Part shown: one piece after another, positions 1 to 13,094 of the stretch | How the letters are laid out: each line of letters opens with the position of its first letter | Position numbering within the stretch: position 1 is the stretch's first letter | DNA from: Acanthococcus lagerstroemiae | Taxonomy: Eukaryota > Arthropoda > Insecta > Hemiptera > Eriococcidae | Assembly (NCBI GenBank): GCA_031841125.1 | Contig: CM063106.1 | Span: 2,418,001-2,482,000 of the forward strand | Length of the DNA stretch: 64,000 nt | Reading direction: 5' to 3' | Made by a program: the position numbers and the translations under genes | The notes under the pieces: model-generated | The model's input: only the letters and a program-made list of their open reading frames with translations | Told to the model about the DNA's origin: nothing | Databases searched by the model: none

Positions 1-2183
1 AGCTCTTTTCGTATTGAAAATAAAGCGGAGAAAAGAAACAAATAGGACGTTCCAAGTTGAATAAATTTGAAGGAACCTATACCATTCTTTCAATTTAGCC
101 TTTTTTCCCCTATCCCTTTTCCTCTCTTTGTCTCCTTCTTCCTCGAAGCAGTTTCTTCAATTAGGAGTCAGTAGCTTAAAAATGGTCCAAGATGTATTTT
201 TGAATGAGTGAACTTTTTTTAGTATTTTTCTCATTATCAGTAGGAAGACGAAAAATTTCAGCATTGTCACAATGTTACTTTTCGTAAAGATCAGTTTACA
301 TACCGCCAAAATTTTTTGTGCTCTCGGGAAAAGCTTTATCCGTGATCGACTACGAACAATTTTCCAATCCCTTCTGAATGTGTTTCACCGCGCAAAAAAG
401 TGCAAAATTATTTCGTACTTACGGTCACCCAAGTGATAAAATTTTAACGTCGAATTCGACTTTGTAGCTTCATCAGTAAAACTAATAGTGGGATCTTACA
501 TTCGGACTTACACGGCGTAAGTTTCTGGAGAACAACGTCCTTATGATTTTTCAGTAATTCCCGAATGTCCACGCAAAATTTGATAGCGCGATATATTTTT
601 CATCCGTCATCGTTCTTGTCAGATTTATTTCCACGGGAGGCAACACGACTGCAGGGAGGGAAAAGTTCTTTCCATCGTGAAAAAACAAGAATGCACTTTC
701 TGAAAATCCAAGAGGGGAAATGCCGTACCTGACTATCAACATACTACTCCATCAGTACGAGTTTACTCTTTCAATATCGATGAACGGATCGAACACACTC
801 CACAGAATACTTTTTTCATTAAAAATAATAATGCGTTCGTCGGTCGAATACCCCGCTCTTTCGACAGTCTCCATACCTTCCGTAATTATAGCTGAAACGA
901 TCGCCAATCTCATCCAAAAATAATCTCGTTGCGAACATCGAACTCCGACAAAGTACAATTCACCCTTGTTAACGAACCAACAACTGAAGAGCGTTTTTTC
1001 TTCGCAGTTTGTTTTTTCATTTGCCTCGACGCTTCTTCAATTCGATTTCAAAATTCTGCGAATAGAGCAAAAAATAAAAACAAGAGCGCGTAGAATTTAT
1101 ACGCTGCGAAATAATGATAGTATTGAGAAGACAACGAGGGCGATTGAACAAAGAAATCGAGCTCATTGCCTTGCCAGTCATTCGATTTACTATACGACAA
1201 AATCAGTCCGGAGAAGGGGAGACAAGGGCGTGAAAATAAATGGAAATTGGCAAAATCGCGGCGAATGGAGTCAAGTAAAGCTAGTCTGAGTCTTAAAAGT
1301 ACAATAAGAATTGCGTATATGAAAGAAAAAAAGAATGTCTGTGTATCTATTTTTCTTTCTTTCACAATTTCATTGATATTCGTACTAGGGATGGAATTGA
1401 GAAATCAGCTCGCAGTGGCCGCATCTATATTTGACCTATATTATGCTCTACGATTGCGCGTTTTGCTAAAATCTGAAGAAAGTATTTAATCGTCTAGATT
1501 ATATTAAACTGCGGAACGAAATACACACGCTCTATCATAATACATATTATCCAAAGTTTTTGTTTCAAGACGCACTCGCCTGCTTGTACATACCTAAATC
1601 TAATAAGACGCATTCAAAGATGCGATGCGCTTGCCATATCTAAAACGGTCTATTCGTTAACCCAAGTTCTCAATTTTGCTGCACCGATTCTTTCGTTAGA
1701 TCTGAAGATATCTACTGAATTCGAAGGTTACCAATCATAACACACTGGCAGAGCCTGTAAATAGGAAAATTACTTGGAAAGAAAAATGGTATGAATTCGA
1801 GTGCTGATAAGTACCGTCTCACCGGTTATAATTGGCCATTGTCAACTGAGCAACCTTTTAAAATGGAGCCCCAAAAGTTCAAAAAAAGGGGAAAAGATCA
1901 AGAGCACGCGCACGACTGCGAGTTCTTGCGCCTTAGTTTACTTTTTACGCAACGTTTCCGTCTCACACCTCGGTATAAGAATTATTTTATGCTTTTATGA
2001 AAGCTCGTCCAGTTACAAAATACATATTATTATGATGTGTAGTCGAGTGTTGAAGAATTTTACTTTAGCAGCAGAAAAGAATATCGGGTGGTACTGTATA
2101 GACCAATTTGTACGTATTAGGTTTTATGTTTGATAACCCAACATACGATTAATACTATACCTTTTACTTAAAAAATATAAAAT
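1..2183. other. No gene recognised
   Basis: AT-rich sequence. A minus-strand frame near 750-1040 stays open for about 95 codons, but that length is expected by chance in 64 kb of AT-rich DNA and no family is recognisable in it. No repeat or RNA gene was identified. Confidence 0.5.
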
Positions 2184-2438
2184 GGACTCTGTTAAGCAAA
2201 AACCGGCCAAGCGACAAAATCTATTTTTTGGGAAAACGTAATATTAAAAGCCAATGAATAATGCCGGTTTACGAACATAGCGTTTACTGATAAGCTTTCT
2301 CAACGTGGATACGCATTAATTTTTGTATCGGGGCCCGCGCCAGTTAAAAAAATTCTACTTTTTACGCCCTTTCCAACGATTCTAATAACTCATTTTGTCA
2401 ACAAATGTCGTTTGGCCGGTTTTTGCTCAACACCGTCC
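2184..2438. mobile_element. MITE-like element with about 32-bp terminal inverted repeats
   Basis: The left end (2184-2215) and the reverse complement of the right end share the core AGCAAAAACCGGCCA and differ at only a few positions over about 32 bp. The 255-bp interior has no reading frame. Part of the interior (about 2277-2345) recurs in reverse orientation at 7385-7460, so it is a repeated family. I could not resolve a clear target-site duplication, so the superfamily is left open. Confidence 0.7.
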
Positions 2439-5400
2439 AAATATGCGCCTTGCGCGGAAATAATACACTACATAAATGGTTTCCTTCAGAATGCGATTCA
2501 GAAAAGAGAAACAATATCTTGAAGAACCTAATGCATTGTATTTTCTATGTTTTATATTAATGTATGTACTCGATAATATTACTAAGGATTACTTCTCCCG
2601 AGAAGGAAAATATTTCTAAGATTCGCAGGGGTCAACTTAAATTTATTTTGGTTGAACCAGTACCCCAAGAAAGATTTGAAAGTTTGAAATAATTATAATT
2701 TACCATTCAGAGAAACAAGGGGAAAACAACATGCTGAACATTTACCTCTTCCTTATGCAGCGTCGAGCCATTATCGAAACTCATTAAGATATTTTAAAAA
2801 CCTTATTTTAGGATTTATTGAAATATTTATTGAGGATTTTACTCGAGTATCGCGAAGACTAACTCAATTTTCTCTCCTACAAACGATGGTCATTAAAGTT
2901 GTTACAGTTTACTTCACCCTCTCTTCGACTGTTCTTCTAAAACGATGAGACGGAAACTACCTCAATTATCCGAGAAGAAAAAGAATAAAGAAACAGGCTT
3001 TTGGTTCTTGGATCTACATATAATTTTATGGTTCAGTTTTGTTGTTCGGAGTCGGTGGGCATCTAGTTATAAATACCAGCAGATAAACTCGAATAAATAG
3101 ACAAAAGAAATAAACGGACGGTAAGCCTGCCTCAGGGACTGGAGGATAAAAATCGAGAGCTCTGAGCTCTCATAACTTTCTGCTTCATTTCTCCCTATTC
3201 GGGGCATACGGACATACTGAAAGGTAAAGGGAAACTCCTCCAACAATTGTGGTCTATTAGAAAAGTTGCCATCGTTAGAAAAACTTGAAATGGAAAATAG
3301 TATTTGGCACGTTACACGTTTATGTCAAAATTAATTTCATAAATTAGAGGGGGAAATGCTTACGTGTCCGACTGAGAAAATTTATCCTCACCTCACATCG
3401 CTCCTCCAATAAAGTCTTTTTTGCGACGTCTATATCGGTGACAACACATAGGGCAGTTCATTAATACCTGTACGGAAACGTATTTACGTGTATTTTTCAA
3501 AATTGTATTTCTATAGTAGCCTCTCAGTCGCAGTCGTACGATGATCTCTTTCTTCGAAGCCGTTTCATGTTATCTCTAACGAGGAGTGTGGAGCGATTTT
3601 CTTTAAATTCTACCTACCACGAGTATTACCGCAAAATATGGGAACGAGTTTTTTTGCTTCACCTACATATGTATATTTGATTCGGGTTATCAACTTGTCA
3701 TCAATCACTCGATGATGACTGTTCGTATTATACATGTCAGCCATACACTGCGTGTAATTAACGCGCTGCGAACGCGTATTTTCCGAAAAATGTGAGTAGG
3801 TATTGCCCTTATCAGGCGCGGCTGAGTGATTTTCAATCATACCGATTCCGCTCCGCTCTTTGAAAATCACTGGTTTTCTACACGTGATACGAAAATGGCT
3901 GTTTCCCGCAAGTTGTGTAAAATCTCTACGAAGGATACTCCTGAAATGCAAGCAAAAACTTCGAACAAACTTGCGTGTGTTCCTCGAACATACTACGCTT
4001 TAATCTATTTTCAGTCTCACTCGCTACTTCAACTCAGCTCTCTCTCGGGCATTTCTGAAATTTTAAAAATTACTTCCTCGGTTTTTCTGTTTCATTTTTC
4101 GTCCGAACTAGACATTTGGAACATTTTTGGGAAATGGATCGAATAATTTATCTCGACTCGAAAAAATAAAATATACTTCTAATTACCCTAATTTAAACGA
4201 CTAGGCGCTTTTTCATTTTCGCAGGGTGTATCGAGCTGAAGATAATATCAGAAAAATGTGGATGTCATACTTACTAACCCCGTTTGAAGGCGAATGGGCG
4301 ATTCAGCTATAGCGATCCCAAGTAGTCGAAATTAAGTTCTTTACGAGCACCAATTTGTATCTAATGTCATTCTTATGAGAGTCATTAACGCCAGAGCTGA
4401 GCTCGTGGCCGCAGAAATCATTTCAATAATAATGAACCACGTGGTGCACGACTATTTTCAAAAGAAAACAGTGCGGCCCATCTAAAGGGAAATTTAGACG
4501 CCAACAATACCGAATTTTGATCATCGAATAAGATTTTCGACTTTCACAATAATTTTTCGCATTGACAGACATGTGCTCTAGCACTCCGGAACGAAAAAAA
4601 AAAAAAAAAAAACACCTAAAAAATTATCTGGGTGGATATGGAATTCGGATCCATAAAACTGTGATGTTCATTGGTCTCTTTTTTCACTTTTTCCATTACT
4701 TTTCTTGCTCATCGCTCATGTTGCGGAATTTGAGTCTCGTTGTCAATTAATTGTTTTTTATCTGTACCTGAATTCGGAAAAAAAAGCTCTTTTTAAAGAA
4801 TCGTAGTGCTGTTTAACATGTAAAATAATCAACGGCAGGCAGAATCATGCGAAAACCGACCTTCGCGTCAAAAACAGCAAGTTGGTAGTCTAACTCGCCG
4901 GTCTAGATACTTACGAGAATACTCGTATATTATTATTATTATTTCTAAATTTGGAAGCCCTTAAGGCTCTGAAAGAGAAAAAAGAAAGAAAAAAAAAACG
5001 TGTCGCTAAGCGAATACATTACTTTTATTTTATTGGAAAACATGTAAAGCACACACACGAAAGAATGAGTTGACGAGCTGTGTGAAATAATTAACGAAGT
5101 CACTTGATGAATTGTAAGAAGCGAAGCAACAAAAATGAATTGTTCAAAGCTGTAACCACTGATAGATGGACTCGGAAGTGTGAATATTGCGGCAGAGCCT
5201 TGAACTTCATTACTTATCAGGAAGCCCCTACAACATTCAAATACCTCAAAACGCTAAAAAAAGAATGAAACCAAACAGGCATCACGGCACAATACTTTTT
5301 CGTAAGAGAGATATTGAACTTTTGATTTTTTTTGTTTCGCATTTTCTTTCTTTATGCTTCAAAAGTACATTTGGCTGCTCTAGCTACTGGATTTCTTATT

Positions 5401-6722
5401 CGTAATACATGTATTTATGAAAAGATTAATAGGCCCCACCTCAGAGGAGGGGCTTTTTCAAATTGTTATTGACTCGTGCGTACAAATATTAATTAAAGAT
5501 TCTGCGAATATTCGGATACAAAATCGCGATTTTTTTAATTACTCAGAAACAATAGTGAGCCCAAAGATATTCGAATCTTATACTTAATTATCGAGTACCT
5601 TTCATCTCGTGAATGATTATTTTTTTCTTAGGCATTTACTCGGGATCTTGCCCTTGGGTCTCTAAGGCGATGTCACTTTGGCGTGTGTGCATCGCCGTAC
5701 ACCCTATCAAATTCAAACACTGTTCGTGATGCTTCAAATATGGCAACTACGTTTGCTGAATCGAAAATTGGCAAATCGGCAAACTAGGCAAACTATAATA
5801 GCGTGGTAATGCTGTTTTATATTCTTATATTCAGCTTCAGTATATCCCTACGTAAGTAGTAAAACTAGGTCGAATAATACTCGAGTTTTATCACATTATT
5901 ATACTTACCAATTTCATTTTGTATTTTATGACTCGTAATTATCTGCTGCCGCAAATAAAAAATCGAATGATAAAGGTACCGAATACGCGTGATTCTATTT
6001 TACGTTTAAATATTCTCTCTAGTTTCGATGTTGTGTGATATTACCTGATCGATTTCCCTCGTGCGAGTTAGTTTCTTATTTAGTTTGAGACAGTGAGTTA
6101 TGAGAGAAAAGAGACGGATTTTTAATACCAATTAAGCTGTTTCGAAGTTTGTTCTAAAAAATTGATAAGAGTAGCGACAATTTTAAATCTAAAATTATTT
6201 TAAGCTTACACTTCGCCACGTGAATTATATAAAATTTATTCTAAATTCCACAGAGAATGGATTGCACGCGAGCAACTCACGAGTAATTACCAGCGATGGG
6301 ATGTAGGGTGGTACAATTTATTATTTGTAAAAATATGCTCGCCATTTAAACCGTAATGATTTATATCGTGTTTCAGAAAAAATATTATTTCTCGAGGGAA
6401 AGTTTGCCTAAGCATATGTAAAAACAAGGTGCCAGTTTTCATTGCATGAATTATTCTGTCTTCTAACGCAAAAATATCAAAAAATCTACTTATCTGTACC
6501 ATGATTTTTTTTTTTTTTTAATAAATATTTTCTTCTTACGCTATTTTTTTTTCTGCGTCACAGTTCCTCGTACTCGTAGTTATCGACGTTATATGTTGGA
6601 CTAACTGAATACTCTTTAGAATTCGCGAAAGTTATCGAAGCCTTACTTTTGGAAATGACTGCATTTCATAACCGAGTAAAAACAGTGCTGACCTTAAATT
6701 TACTGCTCTCCTAAACCAGAAA
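2439..6722. other. No gene recognised
   Basis: AT-rich non-coding sequence with an A18 run near 4593. A 53-codon ATG frame at 5107-5268 (+) contains a CxxC pair (CEYCGRA) but has no other support. A stem-loop with a T run at about 5432-5460 has no meaning as a terminator in a eukaryote. Confidence 0.45.
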
Positions 6723-6989
6723 GACGTATCACAAGATTTTTGCGAAAATGAGTTATTAGGTCTATGTGCATGTTTGTCGTTGTTTGCATGATGGTACCAG
6801 GCGAAAACGACGAAATTTGATGAAACAGTGTTGCAAAAGTAGCAAACAAAAATGACGTATCTCAGAGTATCATTATGAAAAACGAAGCGAATTGGACGTA
6901 TGTCAGTGTTGCTAAGGGAAAAAGACGGATCTCCTCCCATTTAGAAATGAGATACGTCGTTTTTGCTTAGTAACGATGTGAGATACGTC
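6723..6989. repeat. Array of a 10-bp word in both orientations
   Basis: The word GACGTATCTC or a one- or two-base variant occurs at 6723, 6854, 6895 and 6924. It is followed by its reverse complement GAGATACGTC at 6949 and 6980. Spacing is irregular (about 30-130 bp). The layout, forward copies and then inverted copies, is like the ends of the two MULE-like elements at 34 and 59 kb, but no transposase remnant is recognised here. It may be the collapsed ends of a non-autonomous element; that is inference. Confidence 0.55.
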
Positions 6990-7357
6990 TAATCTTTTTA
7001 GTGAAACGAGAGTGTTAACAATTGGAAATTGAGATTTAAACCTGGAGTTTCAAGTGTTGGCAGCCCTGTATATATGTGTGAGTGATTACGTATGATTTAC
7101 CGTAAGCGTGTAGCAAACTTCAACTGTCATTAAGTTGATTAGAAATCCACTTTCAAAGAAAATTTGTCCTAAATTCAACTGCATCATCACCAAAAAATTG
7201 AATTACTCGTATAATCAGTTCTACTGGTAGAACAAGTTTTACTCGTTTTTTCCCTTCCTGAAGATAGCAGTGTTTCTATTTGAAAAAACATATGATAACT
7301 CATTTATTTTCACCCGCCCAGGTGATTTTACAGCGCGCTCTACTGTAGGTATATGTA

Positions 7358-7460
7358 TATTCCAAAATGGCCAAGGGATAAAAGGTGAGCGCCGAACGGG
7401 CCCCCGATTCAGAAATGTGTAGTCACGTTGAAAAAAGCTTATCAGTAAACGCTATGCCAC
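7358..7460 (-). mobile_element. Partial inverted copy of the 2184-2438 MITE
   Basis: The reverse complement of 7385-7460 contains CATAGCGTTTACTGATAAGC followed by a TTCAACGTG segment and a GC-rich block with CGGGG-CCCG. These lie in the same order and spacing as 2277-2345. The terminal CCGGCC repeats are not intact, so this is a decayed or truncated copy. Confidence 0.65.
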
Positions 7461-8826
7461 ATATATAGTTTCTTGTCCAATTGCTTATCTTCACGGAGGA
7501 AATGTAACACTTTTTTACATTCTGCTCTCCGTTTCTCGTCGTAAATATTAATTTTAATTTTAAATTGTACTAAACCGTGAATACTAAAACCATGTTATAG
7601 AGAGAGAAAGTTAAATAACGCTTTGTGAGGTTCAGCCTTCGCAATCTAAAGCCTGTCTGACTCGTGTCAACAAAGTAATTTCACCCTGATTTTTCTAAAT
7701 ATTTTTATTTTATTATTATTTTTTAATCTAATATATCTACGTGCACTAAGATGCGGATGTATTTGCTGCGAATGTGATAAAATATCTCGTTGGTTTTATT
7801 TAATTAGGTACCTACCTAATTTAACTGAGCTCATAAATTTTCAATCATTTTGGAATCGTTACTAAATGTAGAAAATCTTGCGATATTTTGTTTGCAAAAA
7901 CAGCTTTTACACGCTGATACATTTTGACAATTGTACACGTCAGTTTCTATTTGTATTTAGAACACTTTTTTTCCCTGTCTCGTTTATACAAATAACAGTT
8001 CTTCAAAAATAATAGAGGCCCTTACTAAATAATGTAAAGTTCAATCATTCGGAAACGTTTTAGTTTACCTATTCGCAATATTCCACGGTGCGTGGAGAAA
8101 ACGAGATTGACTACGTACGTCCTAAGAAGGAAAAAAAAATTAAATAATAATAATAATAATAATAATGCATTCAGCAGCGAAAAATGCCTTCATTCGAAAT
8201 CGAAAAAACTGGGTTCACTTTTAGATAACCTACACCGACGGACAGTTTTTCAAGATAAGCACACTAAAACTGAATTCAAGAAAGTGTTTATTTAAGAACC
8301 TGGACGTTATACAAGTTGGTAAGTATAGAGTTATTTGGCTATTCTCTGAGAGATTGCAGAAAATATTGTTCAGTTCAATTGAATGAAATACATGAGGTGA
8401 GCATAAATGTCTAGCAAAGGCGATTGAACGCGGGTTGTACCCTTCCGACATTTAAAAATAGCAGTAACTGTCTTTCTTTTTTTCAGTCGTAATCAAAAAT
8501 TCCTGTGTATTAAAATCCTAACTCTCCCCTCCTCTTCCTTCCTCCCTTCTTTCTCTTCATAGATAAAACAAGACTTCGCACTCTGTGTAATACTAAAAAT
8601 GTAAGTTACCTTCCGTAAAGATTGAGTGTAAAATTGGAAAATAATGACTTCGTGGGGATTTTCCCTGTCTATTTTCCCGGTAATACTCGCTTAGTTAGAG
8701 CCTGAAGTTTCTGTGTCGCTCTTCGTTCGATTCAAAGATTAGAGAAGAATGCTCAATCGTGCTGTCAGGACTGATTCAAAGGATTAGAAAACTGTAACCT
8801 TCTGATGAATATAGAAATTCTTAAGA
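7461..8826. other. No gene recognised; AAT microsatellite
   Basis: AT-rich spacer with an (AAT)8 microsatellite at 8143-8166. No coding family is recognised on either strand. Confidence 0.5.
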
Positions 8827-9042
8827 TCATTCCATATCATTAAGACAGTGTTCCTTCTTCTTCTTTTTTTCCATGTCCCTTAGCTGAATAGTTCCCATCA
8901 ACTCCGCGAATCGGCGTTTGGCAGATTGTCTGATCGCCCTTGCAATATCTCTTTTTATTTGTATAATTATCTTTTTCGCTTTTTCCTCGTCAAGGTGGGG
9001 CGTGTCAAAGGAATGTGAACGATATTCAACCGTTTTCGAAAA
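8827..9042 (-). CDS. Uncertain open frame, possible exon
   Basis: The minus strand is open for 71 codons between a TGA at 9043-9045 and a stop at 8827-8829. The inferred peptide is charged and helix-like, with a segment reading AKKIIIQIKRDIARAI and then RRFAELM. It lacks an early ATG and has no obvious acceptor at its start, so if it is real it is a piece of an exon or of a mobile-element ORF. This length occurs often by chance in the window; only the residue composition makes it worth noting. No family is recognised. Confidence 0.2.
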   Translation of the reverse strand, partial: FSKTVEYRSHSFDTPHLDEEKAKKIIIQIKRDIARAIRQSAKRRFAELMGTIQLRDMEKKKKKEHCLNDME

Positions 9043-10739
9043 TCACCGTATACCTTCAACTTTATTTGTGGCTGTCTGATCGAGGTATGTTGGGGTCTGA
9101 AAGCTATTCTGCTGCTGGAGTGACGTGAATTTTATCGTCTAATAGGCATTATAAATAATATTCATATGTGTGTGTGGGATTGAAAGAATTACCGAGAAAA
9201 CGAAAACGCAGCGAGGTCTAGGTTTGAGGCTCGTAAATTTAATTTTCTTGTTTTGTTAACGAAGGACGAGGCGACGCAAAATTTTGAAAACAACGGCGCC
9301 GTGAGTCGTAAGTCTTGCGGCGTTATTGGACAACGGGGTCACTATACGGCGCAGCGTGGCACTTCCATCCACTGAAATTTAAAATTGCATACACGAATTC
9401 GCGCAGTATATTTTCCGATAATTTTCCGACTAATGCACGCACGCTCACTCGGCTACACGAGTAGCAAACCTTCGCGCGAGCTGAAAACTTCACATGCTAG
9501 CAACGCCAGCAAACTTTTTTTTTCTCGATAGAGAGAGACAGACAGACGTACAGAAGATAGACAAGGACAGAATATCCGCAAAATTTCAAATGTTCTGTGG
9601 CCACCAATGGAACTAGATTGCGCGTGTTTTCAGAAAAAATTATACAGGAAAAACTAAGAATAAAAATGTAACTTGTTTTGAAAACGAGCAGCGGAAAAAA
9701 AGAAACATGGAAGAGCTTGACACCGTACTGAATTCGAAAATCTCAAATCGTCGAGTCATTCAGCGAGATTCAAAGTTCAGGTTAGAAGAGTGCAATCTTG
9801 ACTTTTATAGGGTGTTTGCGGTTACGTTCATCGAAATAAATTATTCTGGTGTTTTCATATCCAATTCAACCTTTGGAATTTGTACTCGTGTTTGAGGGTG
9901 GTTACCCGATCTCGTGCTTTTGTTTACGTAGATATCCGAGTTCTTTTCCGACACATACTACTCGTACAGCAATTCTTTAAGTGTACTGTATACCCGCAGT
10001 CATGCACGCGCCAACACTTCATCAGTACTTTCCCTACCAATCGCTATTACAGTATAATTCCTTCGCTTTCGATATAATTTAAACGCAATGCAATCTAAAG
10101 GCATATGTATAATATAAATGTACTTCTACACTTAAGGTGGGAGTTAAATGTAGTATCTCGTCAGTAAGTAACCCAGAAGTGATACTGATTTCATCTCTAC
10201 TAAACTATAGTAATTATTTATTTCATTTTATTTACTTATATTTGAGTCCCTTCCCCCTCAACAGGTGCCCGAAGGTCCCATTAACAGGGAGAGACAGTAT
10301 GCACAATATAATTCTTAAAAATTAAGAAAAAACGAATTTTTAAGTGAAGGGATAAATAAAGAAGGAAAATTATGAAAGAAAGAGGGAGGGGGAGACAGGC
10401 ACCAGAACAAAGGCAGAGCGGGGGTGAGTGGCGCACAGGTCTACTTGTGGCAGTTGAAAGTTATGAATTGAGAAATGAGGGTTGAAGGAAACCGAGGGGC
10501 CGAAACAAACCGCACTTGTGCGGTGTAAAGGAAAGAACTTCAGAGACTAGGACTTACACACCCTCGAGTACTTTAATGACTGATAAAATGTACTCTGCCC
10601 TACTCATGAAGAATATGTCGATCCCATGGTCATTTTAGGTGATACTTTTATATAATGCTAGAGTATAGTCTATACTTAATGCCGAGCTTCTACGTGTCAC
10701 GAATGGATCAGTATTTCTGCCGAATTTCGAGGGTGTCTC
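9043..10739. other. No gene recognised
   Basis: Mixed-composition spacer with a moderately CpG-rich patch at about 9230-9480. No splice-bounded open frame, repeat ends or RNA gene could be supported. Confidence 0.45.
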
Positions 10740-11510
10740 CACTAGTGCTAGTCCACAATCCGTTCCATACTACCCGATTCCATACGCTCGATTATGAGAG
10801 GACCCCAAACTTTTTCAGCACTATCCAATAAGGTTTTCCAAAGAGGTCTTCCTCCACCTAGCTACACAGCTCTCCCCAGCATCTCAGCTTGCTATGTCTG
10901 ATCGCAGCTTCCAAGCTTCTCCAAGTGCGCTGGTAATTCGTCGGCCACCAGTTGCGTCTGCTCCCGGCAACTGGTTGGCCTAGGCCTTCAGATGGGCAAT
11001 GTCCGTGGTCCACCAATACGTCTCTCTTTGCTTCCACGGTGGACCACGGCAGGGAGTTGGGGTTCTTCGGTGTAACTTCTCTACCGTCTCTTCCACGTTC
11101 TCGCTATCTTCCGCCTTTTCTCTTCCCCATCCGATGACTAGCATAGCTGCCTCCAGCTTGTATTTGTCCATCTTGCCAGTAATCCCAGCTTTTCTAGGGT
11201 AGCGACCATTATCTCCCTTGCCACAGCAAAGGTAATGTAATTATGGTCGCTTCTCGACTCCTCTTCCAGTACCGCTCAGCCCTGTATCTGTCTGGTCAGG
11301 CTTGGCGCTGCTGTTCAGCGGCACCAGGCGATTGCATGTCACCTATTTGTCCAGCAGCGTTCCTTTAACGTTTGTGCGGCCAACGTACCACTCTTTCCAC
11401 TTAGCTCTGAAGTCGCCGGCCACTATCACTTTGACCGCGTTCCATAGCCATAGGACATATCTACGTACTGGTGTATTTGCATACAGTGAAGATACCCGTT
11501 ATTAGTTTAC
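10740..11510 (-). mobile_element. LINE fragment: endonuclease C-terminus and EN-RT linker (R1/I-type)
   Basis: GC-richer block. Reading the minus strand across frames gives, in order, an AP-endonuclease part with VIVAGDF and later EEESRSDHNYITFAV (the SDH motif of LINE endonucleases), a linker with YWWTTDIAHLKA, and then AIRHSKLRCWGELC and a GKPYWIVLKKFG segment, as seen just before the reverse transcriptase in R1/I-type non-LTR retrotransposons. Several frameshifts and stops show it is dead. The 5' half of the endonuclease and the whole RT are missing here. Confidence 0.7.
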
Positions 11511-12429
11511 TAATGATAGTTTTATCTTCTTCTTTTTCTTTTTTCTTTTTCTTTTCCGATTACACAAAAATTAACTTGGAGTTGTGTTGACTCGTTTCTT
11601 TCACTTGAGATAATCTCGGCACGTACGCAATACATAAGGGGCAGCTGATTTATCCCTGTAATTTTCCAGCATAATAATAAGGTTGTGGAACTTCCTAGTT
11701 GGATTTTGCCGGGCAACTCTGTTTCGGACTCGAGTTTATGTCTAAATCTCAAAAATCTGAATCCAAAATGGAGCTCGAATTTCACTCCGAATCCTAGTTT
11801 GATTTTCAAAAACCCAAGTTAGTGCAATCAAACCATGTACACCCAAAACCCTAAGATCCCGAACCCTTGAAACTGAAAAAGGAAGTACTCGCACATGATC
11901 ACAGATACACTGGATGAATAACAGAGCCAGATCCCGATAAAAATGTATGGGTTCGACATCGGTGGCTTGGCCTCAAAGAGTTGACTACTCTTCAATCTCT
12001 ATTAATATTTCGAACAAACCAAAACAGCCTCATGACAGTTTTACGGCATTTCGAGTAGGCAATCTTATTAACATTTCGATGTAATTCAGGTATTCCTGGA
12101 ATATTCATGGCGTAGCAGTTATGCAATTATATTAACTCTCCAGCTATGTTGTTGCTGTATTCGGATTCGAAGTAAAATACATTATTTTATTTTGTTTTTG
12201 AACTCGGAGGTACTTGTCTTTGTTTTCAAAAATGAAAAACAAGAGACGTTTCATATATATAAAGGTCTTCAAATGGCGTTTTTTTGACTCCGAGTTTCTA
12301 TTTTCAAACCTGAAAATCGCTCTTTGTACTTGGTTTGGAAGTACCATTATAAGTTTTATAAGGGCAGATGCCCCCTCCCTTCCAAGTGAATGATTTCGTA
12401 ATTGTGACAGAGTTATATTACGTTATACA
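11511..12429. other. No gene recognised
   Basis: AT-rich spacer. It has a pyrimidine-rich tract at about 11525-11555 and no supportable coding region. Confidence 0.5.
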
Positions 12430-13090
12430 AATTTTTTTCAGGTTGTTTTTGCCAAAATATGTAGTTCCTTTGGAATAAATAGTTTAACTTTCTCAGTTTT
12501 TTCTACATGTAGATTGAGTGACACTTCCAGGTTAGTTTTTCAGTAAGGTACCGTTTTTGTGATTATGCATTGTTAACTTCAATTTATGAGTCCAAACCGG
12601 CATATTGTAATCGTTATACTATGTAATTGCATTTTGACAAATTTAGGCTGAAAAGATCTTCTCGGAACGAACCAGTTAAAATTTCTTAGTTTTTTTGGAA
12701 GGCGCTTGACTGAATTTGTTACACTTTTTCTCATTATATAGCAAAACCGCATCGTCGGCGAACCCAATGATTTTTGCATTTAGAGGGAGTGAAATAGGTC
12801 GTTTATGTGTACGTTGAATGAGATAGGTGAAGCATCGTGCTTGATAGTCAGCTTATTATTGACATCATCATTTATTTTCATCATTTAACATCTTCCCGTT
12901 AAGTACGATTTAAACCAGCAAAGGAGTGGCCCGTGGACGCCCGTCTCTCTAATTTTCATTTTCAGGTTATTACGATTGACCACGTTGAAGGCCATTTTGA
13001 AATCTAGATGCACTCTCACAGATGAGTTTGCATTTTCTACACTGTTGACGATCTCAGAGACATGAACAGCGAACTCTTGGGAAAAATTTT
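12430..13090 (-). mobile_element. LINE reverse-transcriptase fragment (Jockey/CR1/I-like)
   Basis: Minus-strand translation from 13090 downwards shows RT blocks in the right order. First comes SVRVHLDFKMAFNVVNRNNL (motif A, a decayed LDFxKAFDxVNH). Then come GPLLCWFKSYLTGR and a relic of motif B. Then comes KIIGFADDAVLLYNE (motif C, with the catalytic ADD intact), followed by a weak distal segment. Stops and at least two frameshifts interrupt it. Both ends are lost, and the upper end abuts an unrelated plus-strand LINE at 13095. Confidence 0.72.
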
Positions 13091-13094
13091 GGTA

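Noticed and set aside
755..1036. About 95-codon open frame on the minus strand
   Set aside because: Several frames of this length are expected by chance in AT-rich DNA; no family features.
5107..5268. 53-codon ATG frame with CEYCGRA zinc-like pair
   Set aside because: Too short, only one CxxC pair, no partner ligands, no splice or repeat support.
5432..5460. GC stem-loop followed by T run, like a bacterial terminator
   Set aside because: The sequence is eukaryotic; no bacterial gene lies upstream, and a single hairpin with Ts is expected by chance.
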